From the NCBI GenBank assembly GCA_016710635.1, contig JADJVL010000002.1:266656-330655 (forward strand): 64,000 bases of DNA, written 5' to 3'. The stretch is from Holophagaceae bacterium (GTDB lineage Bacteria > Acidobacteriota > Holophagae > Holophagales > Holophagaceae). A model generated the notes under the pieces. That model was not told the DNA's origin. It did no database searches and was given only the letters and a program-made list of their open reading frames with translations. Made by a program: the position numbers and the translations under genes. Shown in pieces: positions 15,173-23,802 of the stretch. Position 1 is the stretch's first letter, and every line of letters begins with the position of its first letter.

Positions 15173-17239
15173 TTACAAGTCCTGCAGGAACATCTCGACT
15201 TCCTCCCAGTGCCGGGTCAGTGGAAAGGGTGGCAGCGCGGCTCTGACCTGCGCGGCATAGCGCTTTCCATAGCGGTCCTCCGTGGGCAGCATGAGACGCG
15301 GATCAAGAATCGCCACCACGCCCCGGTCCGTGGTGGTGCGGATGAGGCGGCCCAGGCCCTGTTTCAGCTTGAGGGTCATCTGGGGCACCTGGATGCCGAT
15401 GAAGCCGAGGCCCTGCCGCTGGGCGTCGGCTTCCCGGATGCGGGCCTGCAGCACCGGGTCGTCCGGCGGCGAGAAGGGCAGGGCGGTGACGATCACCAGG
15501 GACAGCGCCTCGCCGGGCAGGTCCACGCCCTGCCAGAAGCTGGCGAGGCCCAGCAGGGCGGCGTTGGGCGTCGTGCGGAAGCGTTCCAGCAGGGCGTGGC
15601 GGCTGTGCCCGTCGCCCTGGGTGAAGAAGGTGATGCCCGGGCAGGCGGAGGCGAGGCGGGGCTTGAAGTGGGCCAGCATCTTGCGGCTCGTGAACAGGAT
15701 CAGCGCACGGCCCCGGGAGGCCTTCAGCAGGCGCTCCATGGCGGCGAGGCTGGCTTCGATCCAGCCCGGATCGCCGACGCCGTCCCGGCCGGCCTTGCGC
15801 TCCGGCAGGTCCGGCGGCACGAAGAGCAGGCCCTGGGTCGCGAAGTCGAAGGGGCTTTCCACCAGCTCAGCGCGTTCGCCTTCCGCCGCCGTGAGGCCCA
15901 GGCGGAGCCGCAGGCCGTTGAAGCCGCGGCCATCGCGGAGGGTGGCGGAGGTGAGGATGAGGGTTTCGAAGCCCCGCCGCAGGTGCTGGTGGAAGAAGGG
16001 CCGCACGTCCACGGGATTCGCCTTGAAGAGCACCGTGTGCGGGCCTTCCCGGGTCAGCGTGCTCACCCAGCCCTCGGGCTGGGCGAAGATCTGTTCCATG
16101 CGCGAGAAGGCGATGCCGATGCGCTCGGCGTGCTTGCGCCAGATCAGGGACGCGGGATCCGCCTCGGCCTTCGAGGCCGCCAGCCGTCGCACTTCCTTCA
16201 AGGCCTCCTGGCCCGCCTCCACCCAGGCGCCCACGGCGTCCGCCAGGGCGCCCAGGGAGAGGCGCGGATCGTCGAAGCCGAAGACGGAGGTTTCCAGGGG
16301 CACGAGGGCGAGCAGCCTCGTCCACGCGGCCTCCCAGGGCTGCAGCAGGCCTTCCAGCAGGGCGGCGCCAGCGTCCTTCGCCGCTTCGTCCTGGAGGTCG
16401 CGGAAGAGCAGGGCCATGGCGCGGCTGGTCCAGATCTCCGCGCAGCTGTCCGTGAGCTGCTCCTCGATGTCGTGGGCCTCGTCGAGGATGAGCACCGGCG
16501 CGTCCGGCAGGACGGACCCGAAGGCGCTTTCGCGCAAGACCCGATCTGCAAGGAGCAGCGCGTGGTTCACCACCACCAGGTCCGCTTCCAGGATGTCCTG
16601 GCGCAGCTTCGTCAGGAAGCAGTCCTCGTAGTGGGCGCACTGCTTGCCGGTGCAGCGCTCGGCCCGCGCGTTCAGCTTGTCCCAGAGTTCGGATTCGCCT
16701 TCGCCGTGGCGCGCGAGCTCCTCCCGGTCCCCGTGCTCCGTGGCCTCGGCCCACTGGGGCAACGCCATCCAGAGGCCGTGGTCGGGGATGGACAGTTCCG
16801 TCGGCGGTGAGGCCTGCAACGCCTCCCACGCGGCCTTGCAGAGGTAGTTGGCGCGGCCCTTGGCGAGCACGCATTTGAGGTCGCGATCCAGGATGCCCAT
16901 GGCCCGGGGCGCGTCCTCCTCGAGGAGCTGGCGCTGGAGCTGCTTGGTGCGGGTGGCCACGATGACGGGCCGGGACTTCGATGCCAGGGCCGGCACCAGG
17001 TAGCCCAGGGACTTGCCGGTGCCCGTGCCCGCCTCGATGGCCTGGACGACGGCATCGGGCCGGGCTTCGGGATCACTGCCCGCGTCCTTCCAGGCCTGCC
17101 TGCGCTCGGCGCCTTCCAGGATCGCGTCCAGCACCAGGGCCGCCATGCGCGCCTGGCCCGGCCGCGCCTCGGCGCCGGGAAAGCAGGAGAAGATCCGTCC
17201 CGTCTCCGGGGCGAAGTAGGCGTCCATGGGGTGCGGCAT
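15173..17239 (-). CDS. DinG/XPD-type ATP-dependent DNA helicase
   Basis: About 688 residues from MPHPMDAYFAPETG; MDAYFAP four codons on is the alternative start. Walker A is IEAGTGTGKSLGYLVPAL near residue 60, and the DEAH box is ILDEAHDIEEQL near 245. Between them an iron-sulphur cluster region carries Cys in RANYLCKAAW, RCTGKQC and YEDCF, as in DinG and XPD. C-terminal motifs include LILTSATLRDG, ALILFTSRKML, GLASFWQGVDLPGE and QGLGRLIRTTTDRG. It is a 5'-3' superfamily 2 helicase linked to DNA repair and R-loop removal. No exonuclease domain is fused. It stands alone between the lytic transglycosylase and a divergent lipoprotein. Confidence 0.9.
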   Translation of the reverse strand: MPHPMDAYFAPETGRIFSCFPGAEARPGQARMAALVLDAILEGAERRQAWKDAGSDPEARPDAVVQAIEAGTGTGKSLGYLVPALASKSRPVIVATRTKQLQRQLLEEDAPRAMGILDRDLKCVLAKGRANYLCKAAWEALQASPPTELSIPDHGLWMALPQWAEATEHGDREELARHGEGESELWDKLNARAERCTGKQCAHYEDCFLTKLRQDILEADLVVVNHALLLADRVLRESAFGSVLPDAPVLILDEAHDIEEQLTDSCAEIWTSRAMALLFRDLQDEAAKDAGAALLEGLLQPWEAAWTRLLALVPLETSVFGFDDPRLSLGALADAVGAWVEAGQEALKEVRRLAASKAEADPASLIWRKHAERIGIAFSRMEQIFAQPEGWVSTLTREGPHTVLFKANPVDVRPFFHQHLRRGFETLILTSATLRDGRGFNGLRLRLGLTAAEGERAELVESPFDFATQGLLFVPPDLPERKAGRDGVGDPGWIEASLAAMERLLKASRGRALILFTSRKMLAHFKPRLASACPGITFFTQGDGHSRHALLERFRTTPNAALLGLASFWQGVDLPGEALSLVIVTALPFSPPDDPVLQARIREADAQRQGLGFIGIQVPQMTLKLKQGLGRLIRTTTDRGVVAILDPRLMLPTEDRYGKRYAAQVRAALPPFPLTRHWEEVEMFLQDL

Positions 17240-17292
17240 CGGTTCAGTTTCCTTGATCCCATGGGCAAGGCGGGAGTAGTTAGATTGAATCG

Positions 17293-17967
17293 ATGAAGAA
17301 ATGTTGGCCTCTCGCCGCAGCTGCCCTGCTCGTGGGCTGTGGAGGGTCTGGGAGTACGCAAGAATCCATCGATCCGGGGAAACTCTGGGTGCAACCCAGC
17401 CCAGCAACGATCACAACGGGGGCCCAACTGGATTTTCGGGCAGTGCCGGATGTGCATTCGGAAGCTCCATTGATCATGTCGACGGCTTGGGCCGTGGTGG
17501 AAGCAAGCGGTGGAACCGTCATTGCGACCAGCACGAACGGCCAGTTCGCCCATTACACAGCCCCCATGACCACCGGGACCTTCCATCTCCAAGCCATATC
17601 AAACTTCGGCATGGCCCGGTATCTTCCGCAGCCGGGGACCATTCATGTCATTGATCCCTCCTTGGTGACCATCGCGACCTCGACTTCCCAGGTCACGATG
17701 GTTCACAACTACTCAGGGCCTGTTCCGGTGATCACCGCCCTGGCCACACCAATCACGAATGCAAAGGTCCTCTGGTTCATTGTTGAACCCGGCTTCACTG
17801 GACCCGGTCTCATCAACCTGATCCCGGACTTCACATCCAACCGCTGCGAAGTTTCCTACGGGGGCGATGCGGGGTTGGATCGCCTACCAGGCAAGCTCTT
17901 CCACATTCGCATCCAAAGCGTCGAAGTGCCCACGGTCTGGGCCGATATTCCTGTGGCGGTGCAGTGA
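17293..17967 (+). CDS. Hypothetical lipoprotein
   Basis: 224 residues starting MKKCWPLAAAALLVGCGGSG; LLVGC is a good lipobox with Gly and Ser after the Cys, favouring outer-membrane or surface location. The rest is beta-rich with Thr/Ser and Ile/Val alternation (QPSPATITTGAQLDF), suggesting Ig-like folds, but I recognise no family. Base composition is visibly less GC-rich and codon choice less biased than in flanking genes, hinting at recent acquisition or weak selection. It has its own promoter region, 53 bases long and AT-richer, divergent from the DinG gene, and converges on the cyclase gene. Confidence 0.8.
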   Translation: MKKCWPLAAAALLVGCGGSGSTQESIDPGKLWVQPSPATITTGAQLDFRAVPDVHSEAPLIMSTAWAVVEASGGTVIATSTNGQFAHYTAPMTTGTFHLQAISNFGMARYLPQPGTIHVIDPSLVTIATSTSQVTMVHNYSGPVPVITALATPITNAKVLWFIVEPGFTGPGLINLIPDFTSNRCEVSYGGDAGLDRLPGKLFHIRIQSVEVPTVWADIPVAVQ

Positions 17968-17997
17968 TGGATTGGGGGACTAAAGGGTGTTCACCCA

Positions 17998-19410
17998 TCA
18001 GCGGATCTCGTACACCGTCAGCTCGTCCCGGACTCCCTTGAGGGCCGCGCGCCGGGCCTGGGGCGCGAGTCCGCGGTCCCGCAGCAGCCGGGCGGCCTTG
18101 GGGTCCGCCACCACGGCCTCGGTGGTGAAGATGGCGTGGTCCATGGCGAGACCCTGGACCCGGGCGGCGATGTTCACGGTCTGGCCGAAATAGTCGAGGC
18201 GCTCGTTCAGGGTCACCGCCAGGCAGGGGCCCGTGTGGAGGCCGATCTTCACCAGCAGGTCATCGGCGCCCCTGGAAGCATTCAATTCCGCCATGGCCTC
18301 CCGCATGCGCAGGGCGGAGGCCAGGCCCTTGTCCGGTGTGGAAAAGGTCGCCATCACCGCGTCGCCGATGGTCTTCACCACGGCGCCGGATTCCCGGCCC
18401 ACCGCATCGTGGAGCACGCGGAAGTGATCGCGGACGAGGTCGTAGGCGGCGAGGTCCCCGACCCGCTCGTAGAGCTCCGTCGAGCCCTTCAGGTCCGTGA
18501 AGAGGAAGGTGAGGCTCGTGATCCTCAGGCGCTGGTTCAGGTCCAGGGTCTCGGTGCGGTAGTGGTCCCGGAAGGTCTGGGTGGTGAGGAGGTCCCGCGC
18601 CGTGAGAAAGCGCCGCCGCTTGCCCAGCATGTCGTGAAGGGCCTGGTTGGCAAGGAAGAGGCTCGGCAGGACGCGGCGGTCGGTAAGGTTCTCCATGGTG
18701 ATGCGCAGGGGACCCGGCCGCAGCTCCTGCGTACCGGTGGGCGGGTGGCTGTCGCTGAAGACCACCGTGAGCTCCTGCCGCTCCTTCGTGGGCTCGCCTT
18801 TGGCGTCCAGAAAGAATGCCGTGTGGGTGACAGCGTCGAACAGGATCACGAACTCGGCGGGCAGCTGGAGGTTCAAGATGCATTTTCCACCTGCGGGGAT
18901 CTCCTCGGCCTCCAGGCACACCGCGGCCCGGACGGCCTCGAAGGCCTCGCCCTCGGGCAGTTCGATACCGCTGTTCCAGAAGATCTGCCGCTGGTACTCC
19001 CAGAAGGGCAGGGAATCGGGCGTATGGGCGGCGATGCGGCGCACGCCCGGGTTCACCGTGAAGCTCACCTCCACCATCTCGTCCAGGGTGGGCTGGTAGC
19101 CGGCGGCGCAGAGGGCGCAGTAGTAGGTCTCCTTGTCCACCAGCCGCAGGCTGGCGGCCGCGTCCAGCACGCCGCCGCAGCCAGGGCAGAGGAGGCTCCA
19201 CGAGAGATCGAAGAGGCCCAGGCGGGAGGCGTGTACGAAGGCGTCCAGGGCCTCGCCTTCGCTCAGGCCGTTTCGGGCGGCGAAGTCGAAGACGTTGACC
19301 CGGGAGAGTTGGGCGTCGGCGCCTTCCCGTACCAGGCCTTCGATGGCGGCGGCGGGCCTCTGGCCAGCCATCTGCCGCAGTTGCGCGAAGCGCGAGGAGG
19401 TGTCGTTCAC
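17998..19410 (-). CDS. DUF5939/adenylate-guanylate cyclase protein
   Basis: 470 residues from a GTG start. The N-terminal ~280 residues match the DUF5939 layout seen ahead of class III cyclases. They contain two Cys pairs, CPGC (about 75) and CALC (about 100), likely a zinc ribbon. The cyclase homology domain spans about 290-455: LTFLFTDLKGSTELYERVGD supplies the first metal-binding Asp, and VVKTIGDAVMATF the second. LVKIGLHTGPC and DYFGQTVNIAARVQ follow. The product is probably cAMP, as for most bacterial class III enzymes, but specificity cannot be read from the sequence. No membrane segment is present. It converges on the lipoprotein gene with 30 bases between stops. Confidence 0.88.
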   Translation of the reverse strand: MNDTSSRFAQLRQMAGQRPAAAIEGLVREGADAQLSRVNVFDFAARNGLSEGEALDAFVHASRLGLFDLSWSLLCPGCGGVLDAAASLRLVDKETYYCALCAAGYQPTLDEMVEVSFTVNPGVRRIAAHTPDSLPFWEYQRQIFWNSGIELPEGEAFEAVRAAVCLEAEEIPAGGKCILNLQLPAEFVILFDAVTHTAFFLDAKGEPTKERQELTVVFSDSHPPTGTQELRPGPLRITMENLTDRRVLPSLFLANQALHDMLGKRRRFLTARDLLTTQTFRDHYRTETLDLNQRLRITSLTFLFTDLKGSTELYERVGDLAAYDLVRDHFRVLHDAVGRESGAVVKTIGDAVMATFSTPDKGLASALRMREAMAELNASRGADDLLVKIGLHTGPCLAVTLNERLDYFGQTVNIAARVQGLAMDHAIFTTEAVVADPKAARLLRDRGLAPQARRAALKGVRDELTVYEIR

Positions 19411-19608
19411 ACCGGGAGTCTACGCCCCGGCGCGGAATCGAATGGCGGCGAAGTTCGGACCTTGTTCCGGCAGCTTCGTCCATGCCAGCGAACCGTCCGG
19501 CCATGGGGCTGGGCGGTTGGAATAGACCGGGACGATGACCGCCCGGCACGGCTATCTTCTTAGGGCATCACCCCCACCCTCCTGCACTTTCCCGGTACGT
19601 TTTCTCCC

Positions 19609-21441
19609 ATGCCCATCTCCAAGACCCGCAAGCGCCTCATCCTGGCGGGCCTTGCCCTGCTCCTCGCCGGCGGCGGGTTCGCCGCGTGGTGGAAGGTCTC
19701 CCGGGAGGTGCGCCAGGCCTTCGACGCGCCCACCCGCAAGACCCAGCCCCTGCAGTTCGCGCCCCTTCCGGCCCCGGCCTTCAAGTCCGAGCGCTGGGGC
19801 GGCGGCGAGGTGGCGGCGGTGGCCCTGTCGGCGGAGGGCCTCGTCACCGCCGGCGGCTTTGGCATCCTCGACGGTGGCGGCGACCTGGGCCAGGGCCTGC
19901 CCACCCTCAACGCTTCGGCCCTGGCCCTCTGGCGGGGACGGCCCATCGTGGCCCTCGCCGCCGGCGGGCTGTTCCTGCGCCGGGACCGGGCCTGGGAGGA
20001 ACTGCGCACGGGCTATGGCACCCTCCACGCGCGGGACCTGCTGGAGACGCCCGGGGGCGAGCTGCTCATCGGCGCCCAGGAAGGCCTCTTCCGCGCCGCC
20101 TGGGGAGCCAACGTTCTGGAGCGCCTCGATGGCGCGCCGGTGCGCTGCCTCGCCACGGGTCCCGGCGGCCTCCTCTTCGTCGGCGGGGAGCAGGGTCTGC
20201 GAAAACTGGAGGGCGGCCGGGCCACGATGGTCGCCACCCTGGATCCCTGGGTGGATGGCGTCGCGACCATTGGCCGCGACCTGGTGGTCCTCACGCCCCG
20301 GGGCTTGGCCCGCGGGCCCCTGGAAGGCCCGCTGCAGCCGGTCTCCGGCGCCGAGGAGGCGCGTTCCTGCGCCGTGGAGGACGGCCGCCTCTTCGCGGTG
20401 TGCGAAGGACGCCTGCTGCGCTTCGAGGCCTCGGGCCGGCCCGCGGAGGAGCTGCTGCCCTCGCCGGCGCGGAAGGTCTTCGTGGCCTCCGGGGTGCTCT
20501 TCGCCGACACGGAGCAGGGCCTCCTGCGTCGGGGCGCCAAGGGCTGGAGCCTGGCCCGGCCCCGACCTTCATCCCTGCCACCCGGACCCAGTGCGGTGAA
20601 CGCGCTGGCGATGCAGGACGGGCGGCTGCTGGTGGGCCTCTTCAACGGCGGCCTCGCCATCGGCACCCCGAACGGTGCCGAGTGGACCTGGACCGCCGTG
20701 CCCGGTTCCGAGGCCTGGGGCGTGAACGCCATCCTCAACGCCGGCGGCGCCGTGCACGTGGCCAGCCTGCGGGGCGTGGCGCGCCTGGAGGCCGGCCGTC
20801 TGCAGGCGGTGGAACCGAAGGATGCCGGCGCCGCCTTCGCCCTCGCGGCGACCCGCGATGGATTGGCCATGGGCTTCGGCCAGGGCGTGCTGCTGCCGGG
20901 GCCACGCATGGTCTCGGCCTTCCACGGCCTGCCGGGAAACCAGGCCCTCGCCCTCGCCGAAGGGCCCGGGGACGCCGGCCCACTCTATGTCGGCACGCCC
21001 TCGGGCCTCGGTGCCCTCCTAGGCGCACGGGTGGCGTGGCGCACCGTGGGCGGCGATGGGAAGCTGCCCCATCCCTGGGTCACGGCCCTGGCCCTCCGGG
21101 GCGAGGATCTCTTCATCGGCACCTACGGCGGTGGCGTGGCCCGCCGCGTGGCCGCCCGCAGCACGCCCTCGGCCGCAGGCAGCTTTGAGGCGTTTCCGGA
21201 GACCGCGGGCCTGAAGGTGAACACGGGCTGCCTGGTGGAGGCCGGCGGACGCCTCTACCTGGGCACCGACGGCCGGGGGCTCTGGCGCCTCAGCCATGAC
21301 GGAAGCCGTTTCACCCCCGTGACGGTTCCGCTACCCTCCCAGCACGTCACCGCCATCCAACCGGGCAAGGATGCCCTTTTCGTCGGGACCGTTGAAGGTC
21401 TGGCCCGGCTGCCATTTCCACTTCCAGAGGAAGTCGACTGA
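19609..21441 (+). CDS. Membrane-anchored beta-propeller-like protein
   Basis: 610 residues. A basic N-terminus (MPISKTRKRLILAGLALLLAGGG) gives an uncleaved signal anchor, so most of the protein is periplasmic. The body repeats short blade-like motifs of the form LxxGTxxGLxRL: ELLIGAQEGLFRA, LLFVGGEQGLRKL, LLVGLFNGGLAIG, PLYVGTPSGLGAL, DLFIGTYGGGVAR, LYLGTDGRGLWRL, ALFVGTVEGLARL. These resemble two-component-regulator propeller repeats; one or two seven-bladed propellers fit the length. It probably binds ligand or scaffolds other proteins. It is the first gene of a five-gene operon; the next start is two bases after its stop. Confidence 0.75.
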   Translation: MPISKTRKRLILAGLALLLAGGGFAAWWKVSREVRQAFDAPTRKTQPLQFAPLPAPAFKSERWGGGEVAAVALSAEGLVTAGGFGILDGGGDLGQGLPTLNASALALWRGRPIVALAAGGLFLRRDRAWEELRTGYGTLHARDLLETPGGELLIGAQEGLFRAAWGANVLERLDGAPVRCLATGPGGLLFVGGEQGLRKLEGGRATMVATLDPWVDGVATIGRDLVVLTPRGLARGPLEGPLQPVSGAEEARSCAVEDGRLFAVCEGRLLRFEASGRPAEELLPSPARKVFVASGVLFADTEQGLLRRGAKGWSLARPRPSSLPPGPSAVNALAMQDGRLLVGLFNGGLAIGTPNGAEWTWTAVPGSEAWGVNAILNAGGAVHVASLRGVARLEAGRLQAVEPKDAGAAFALAATRDGLAMGFGQGVLLPGPRMVSAFHGLPGNQALALAEGPGDAGPLYVGTPSGLGALLGARVAWRTVGGDGKLPHPWVTALALRGEDLFIGTYGGGVARRVAARSTPSAAGSFEAFPETAGLKVNTGCLVEAGGRLYLGTDGRGLWRLSHDGSRFTPVTVPLPSQHVTAIQPGKDALFVGTVEGLARLPFPLPEEVD

Positions 21442-21442
21442 T

Positions 21443-23802
21443 ATGCGCCATGCGCTCCGCGCCCCGCTTCTCCTGCTCCTCGCCGCCGGCGCGCCACAGC
21501 TCCGCGCCCAGGCGGGGCTCCTCGTCCCCACCAGCTCCGGGCGTTCCGACGCCTCGGTGCTCAGCCTGAGGGAAATGACCATCGACATCGGCATCGCCCG
21601 GGGCTACGCCCGCGTGAACGTGCGGCAGGTCTTCGAGAACCACACCACCTCGATCCAGGAAGGCACCTACCGTTTCGCCCTGCCGCCCTCCGCCGCCGTC
21701 GGCGACTTCGCCATCTGGGACGGCCTCCAGCGCATCCCCGGCGTGATCCTCGAGAAGCAACGCGCCCGGGCCATCTACCGCGAGCTCACCCGCCAGAAGA
21801 TCGATCCGGGCCTGTTGCAGCAGGGCGAGGAGGAGGACGCGGAGGCCGGCGGCAGCGGCGCCGGCGCGCGGCCCTCCGGCGGCGCGCTCTTCTCGGTGAC
21901 GGTGGCGCCAATCCCGGCGATGGCCACCAAGCGCCTTGAGATGCAGTTCCAGGAGGAGGTCCCCTTCATCGATGGCAAGGGAGAGTTCCGCCTGGTGCTC
22001 CGGCCTCCCGACGGCGAGGCGCCCACGGCGGCGAACCTGACCATCCGGGTGCGGCTGGAGGATGGCACCTACGAGGCCATGCCCTCGGGGTTGCCGTTGC
22101 AGATCACCGCCGACGGCGCCGAATTCACCGGCAGCGCTGTGAAGCTGGGCCGGGACCTGGTCTTCCGCATCAAGCCCAAGGGCACCGACCTCCTGCGCCT
22201 GTCCGCGTTCCGCAATCCCGATGGCGCCCTGCCCGACGGCCTCGCCCTGGCGCCCTGGGAGCGGCCCTCGGAGATCCCCCCGGAAAAGGACGGCTTCTTC
22301 CTCCTGGAAGCCACGCCTCCCGGCGGCGCTCCCCGCAAGGCTGCCGGCGCCAAGGCCACGCGGGCGGAATCCAAGCGGCCGCCCCAGAGCCTCGCCATCC
22401 TCTTCGACACCTCCCTGGGCCACCGCTGGGCGGGACTGGAGACCGCCTACGGCCACCTGGTGCGGGTGCTCCAGGACCTGGGCCCCGCGGACCAGTTCGT
22501 CCTCGTCCCCTATGACCGCAAGCCCGCCGCCGGAGCGCTTCGCAAGGGCACGGGCCAGGAGATCGAAGGGGAACTGAACGCCCTGCGCGGCCGCACCCTC
22601 GGCCCGGGCGCAAACCTGGCCCTGGCCCTCGCCGCGGCGCGGAAGGCGCTGGGGGACAAGGGCCGCATCCTGGTGCTCACCGGCGGCCAGGGGGTCGGCG
22701 GGTCCAAGGCCTTGCAGGCCGCCGCGGGCCCGGTGCCGGTGTTCACCGCCGTCACCACCGGCGAGGCCGGCGAGGCCCTGCGCGCGGCTTCGGAGCAGCT
22801 CCTCACCCCCACTGCCACGGAGATCGAGACGGATCTCTTCTTCAAGCGTCTCCTGGCTCCGGCGGAAAAGGCCGAGGCCAGGGCCGCCGCCGACGAGGAC
22901 GACGTGCCCTTCAAGGTGAGCGGCGGCGAGCCGAAGCTGCGCCACATCTACCCCGTGCTGGTGCAGCCCCTGGCCGCCGGCAGCCTCTCGGGCTGGGTGG
23001 CCGCTACGCCGCGCCCCAGCCCAAGCTCCGCTTCACCCTGGCCTCCAACCTGCTGCCCGGCGGGTCGGCCTCTCTGGACACCGCCCTGCCGGAGAAGGCC
23101 CTCGACGCCCGGGACCTCCCCCGCCGCTGGGCCCGCGCCCGGGTGGACGACCTGCTGGCCCGCATCGAGGCCGAGGGCGAGAAGCGGGAGTGGATCGAGG
23201 AGATCATCGCCCTCTCCAAGCGCTACAAGTTCGTCACGCCCTACACGGCCTTCCTCGCCGCGCCCCGCTCCCTGCTGCGTCCCCGCCGCATCCAGCCCGG
23301 TGACCCCGTGCTGCGGGTGGAGTGCGACGCCGGCACCGTGGCGGCCACGGCCCTCTTCCCCTTCGGCCTGAAGCTGGACCTGGTGCGTCGTCCCGCCTCC
23401 AACCTCTGGGAGGGCCGCTTCCTCGTGCCCGAAGGCTTCAAGGACGGCCGCTACGCCGTGCGCATCCTGCTGCATGATTCCAGCGGCGCCCGGGTCTCGG
23501 AAACGAAGCACTTCATCCTCGACGGCAAGGCGCCGGAGATCCGCCCCGAACTGCCGGCCTCCGCGCGACCCGGTGACGTGGTGCAGATCCGCGCCCGCGC
23601 CGACGAGGACGTGGTCTTCCTGAGCGCGCGCCTCGGCGATGGTCCGCCCATTCCGCTCCGCTGGGACGCCGCGGCCAAATGCTCCGTGGGCCTGTTGCGG
23701 GTGCCGGAAGGACTGCCCGGTCCGAGGGAAGTCCTCTTCGAAGCGGTGGATGGGGCCAAGAACCGCGGCTTCGTTCGCGCTCTGCTGGAGGTGAGGCCGT
23801 GA
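21443..23802 (+). pseudogene. VIT/vWA domain exported protein (frameshifted)
   Basis: Restoring one base gives about 786 residues. A signal peptide starts at MRHALRAPLLLLLAAG. A VIT domain lies at about 30-150 (TIDIGIARGYARVNVRQVFENHT, EKQRARAIYRELTRQKIDPG). A vWA-like domain spans about 313-470. Its metal-site motif is DTSLG instead of DxSxS and LTGGQG instead of a TDG loop, so metal binding may be lost. The C-terminus has Ig-like beta domains. The frame breaks at 22999-23000: the text reads SGWV then needs GRYAAPQPKLRF from the next frame, as expected if one G was lost from a GGG run. Both halves keep coding bias, so a sequencing error is more likely than decay. It is coupled to the next gene by GTGA. 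Confidence 0.82.
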
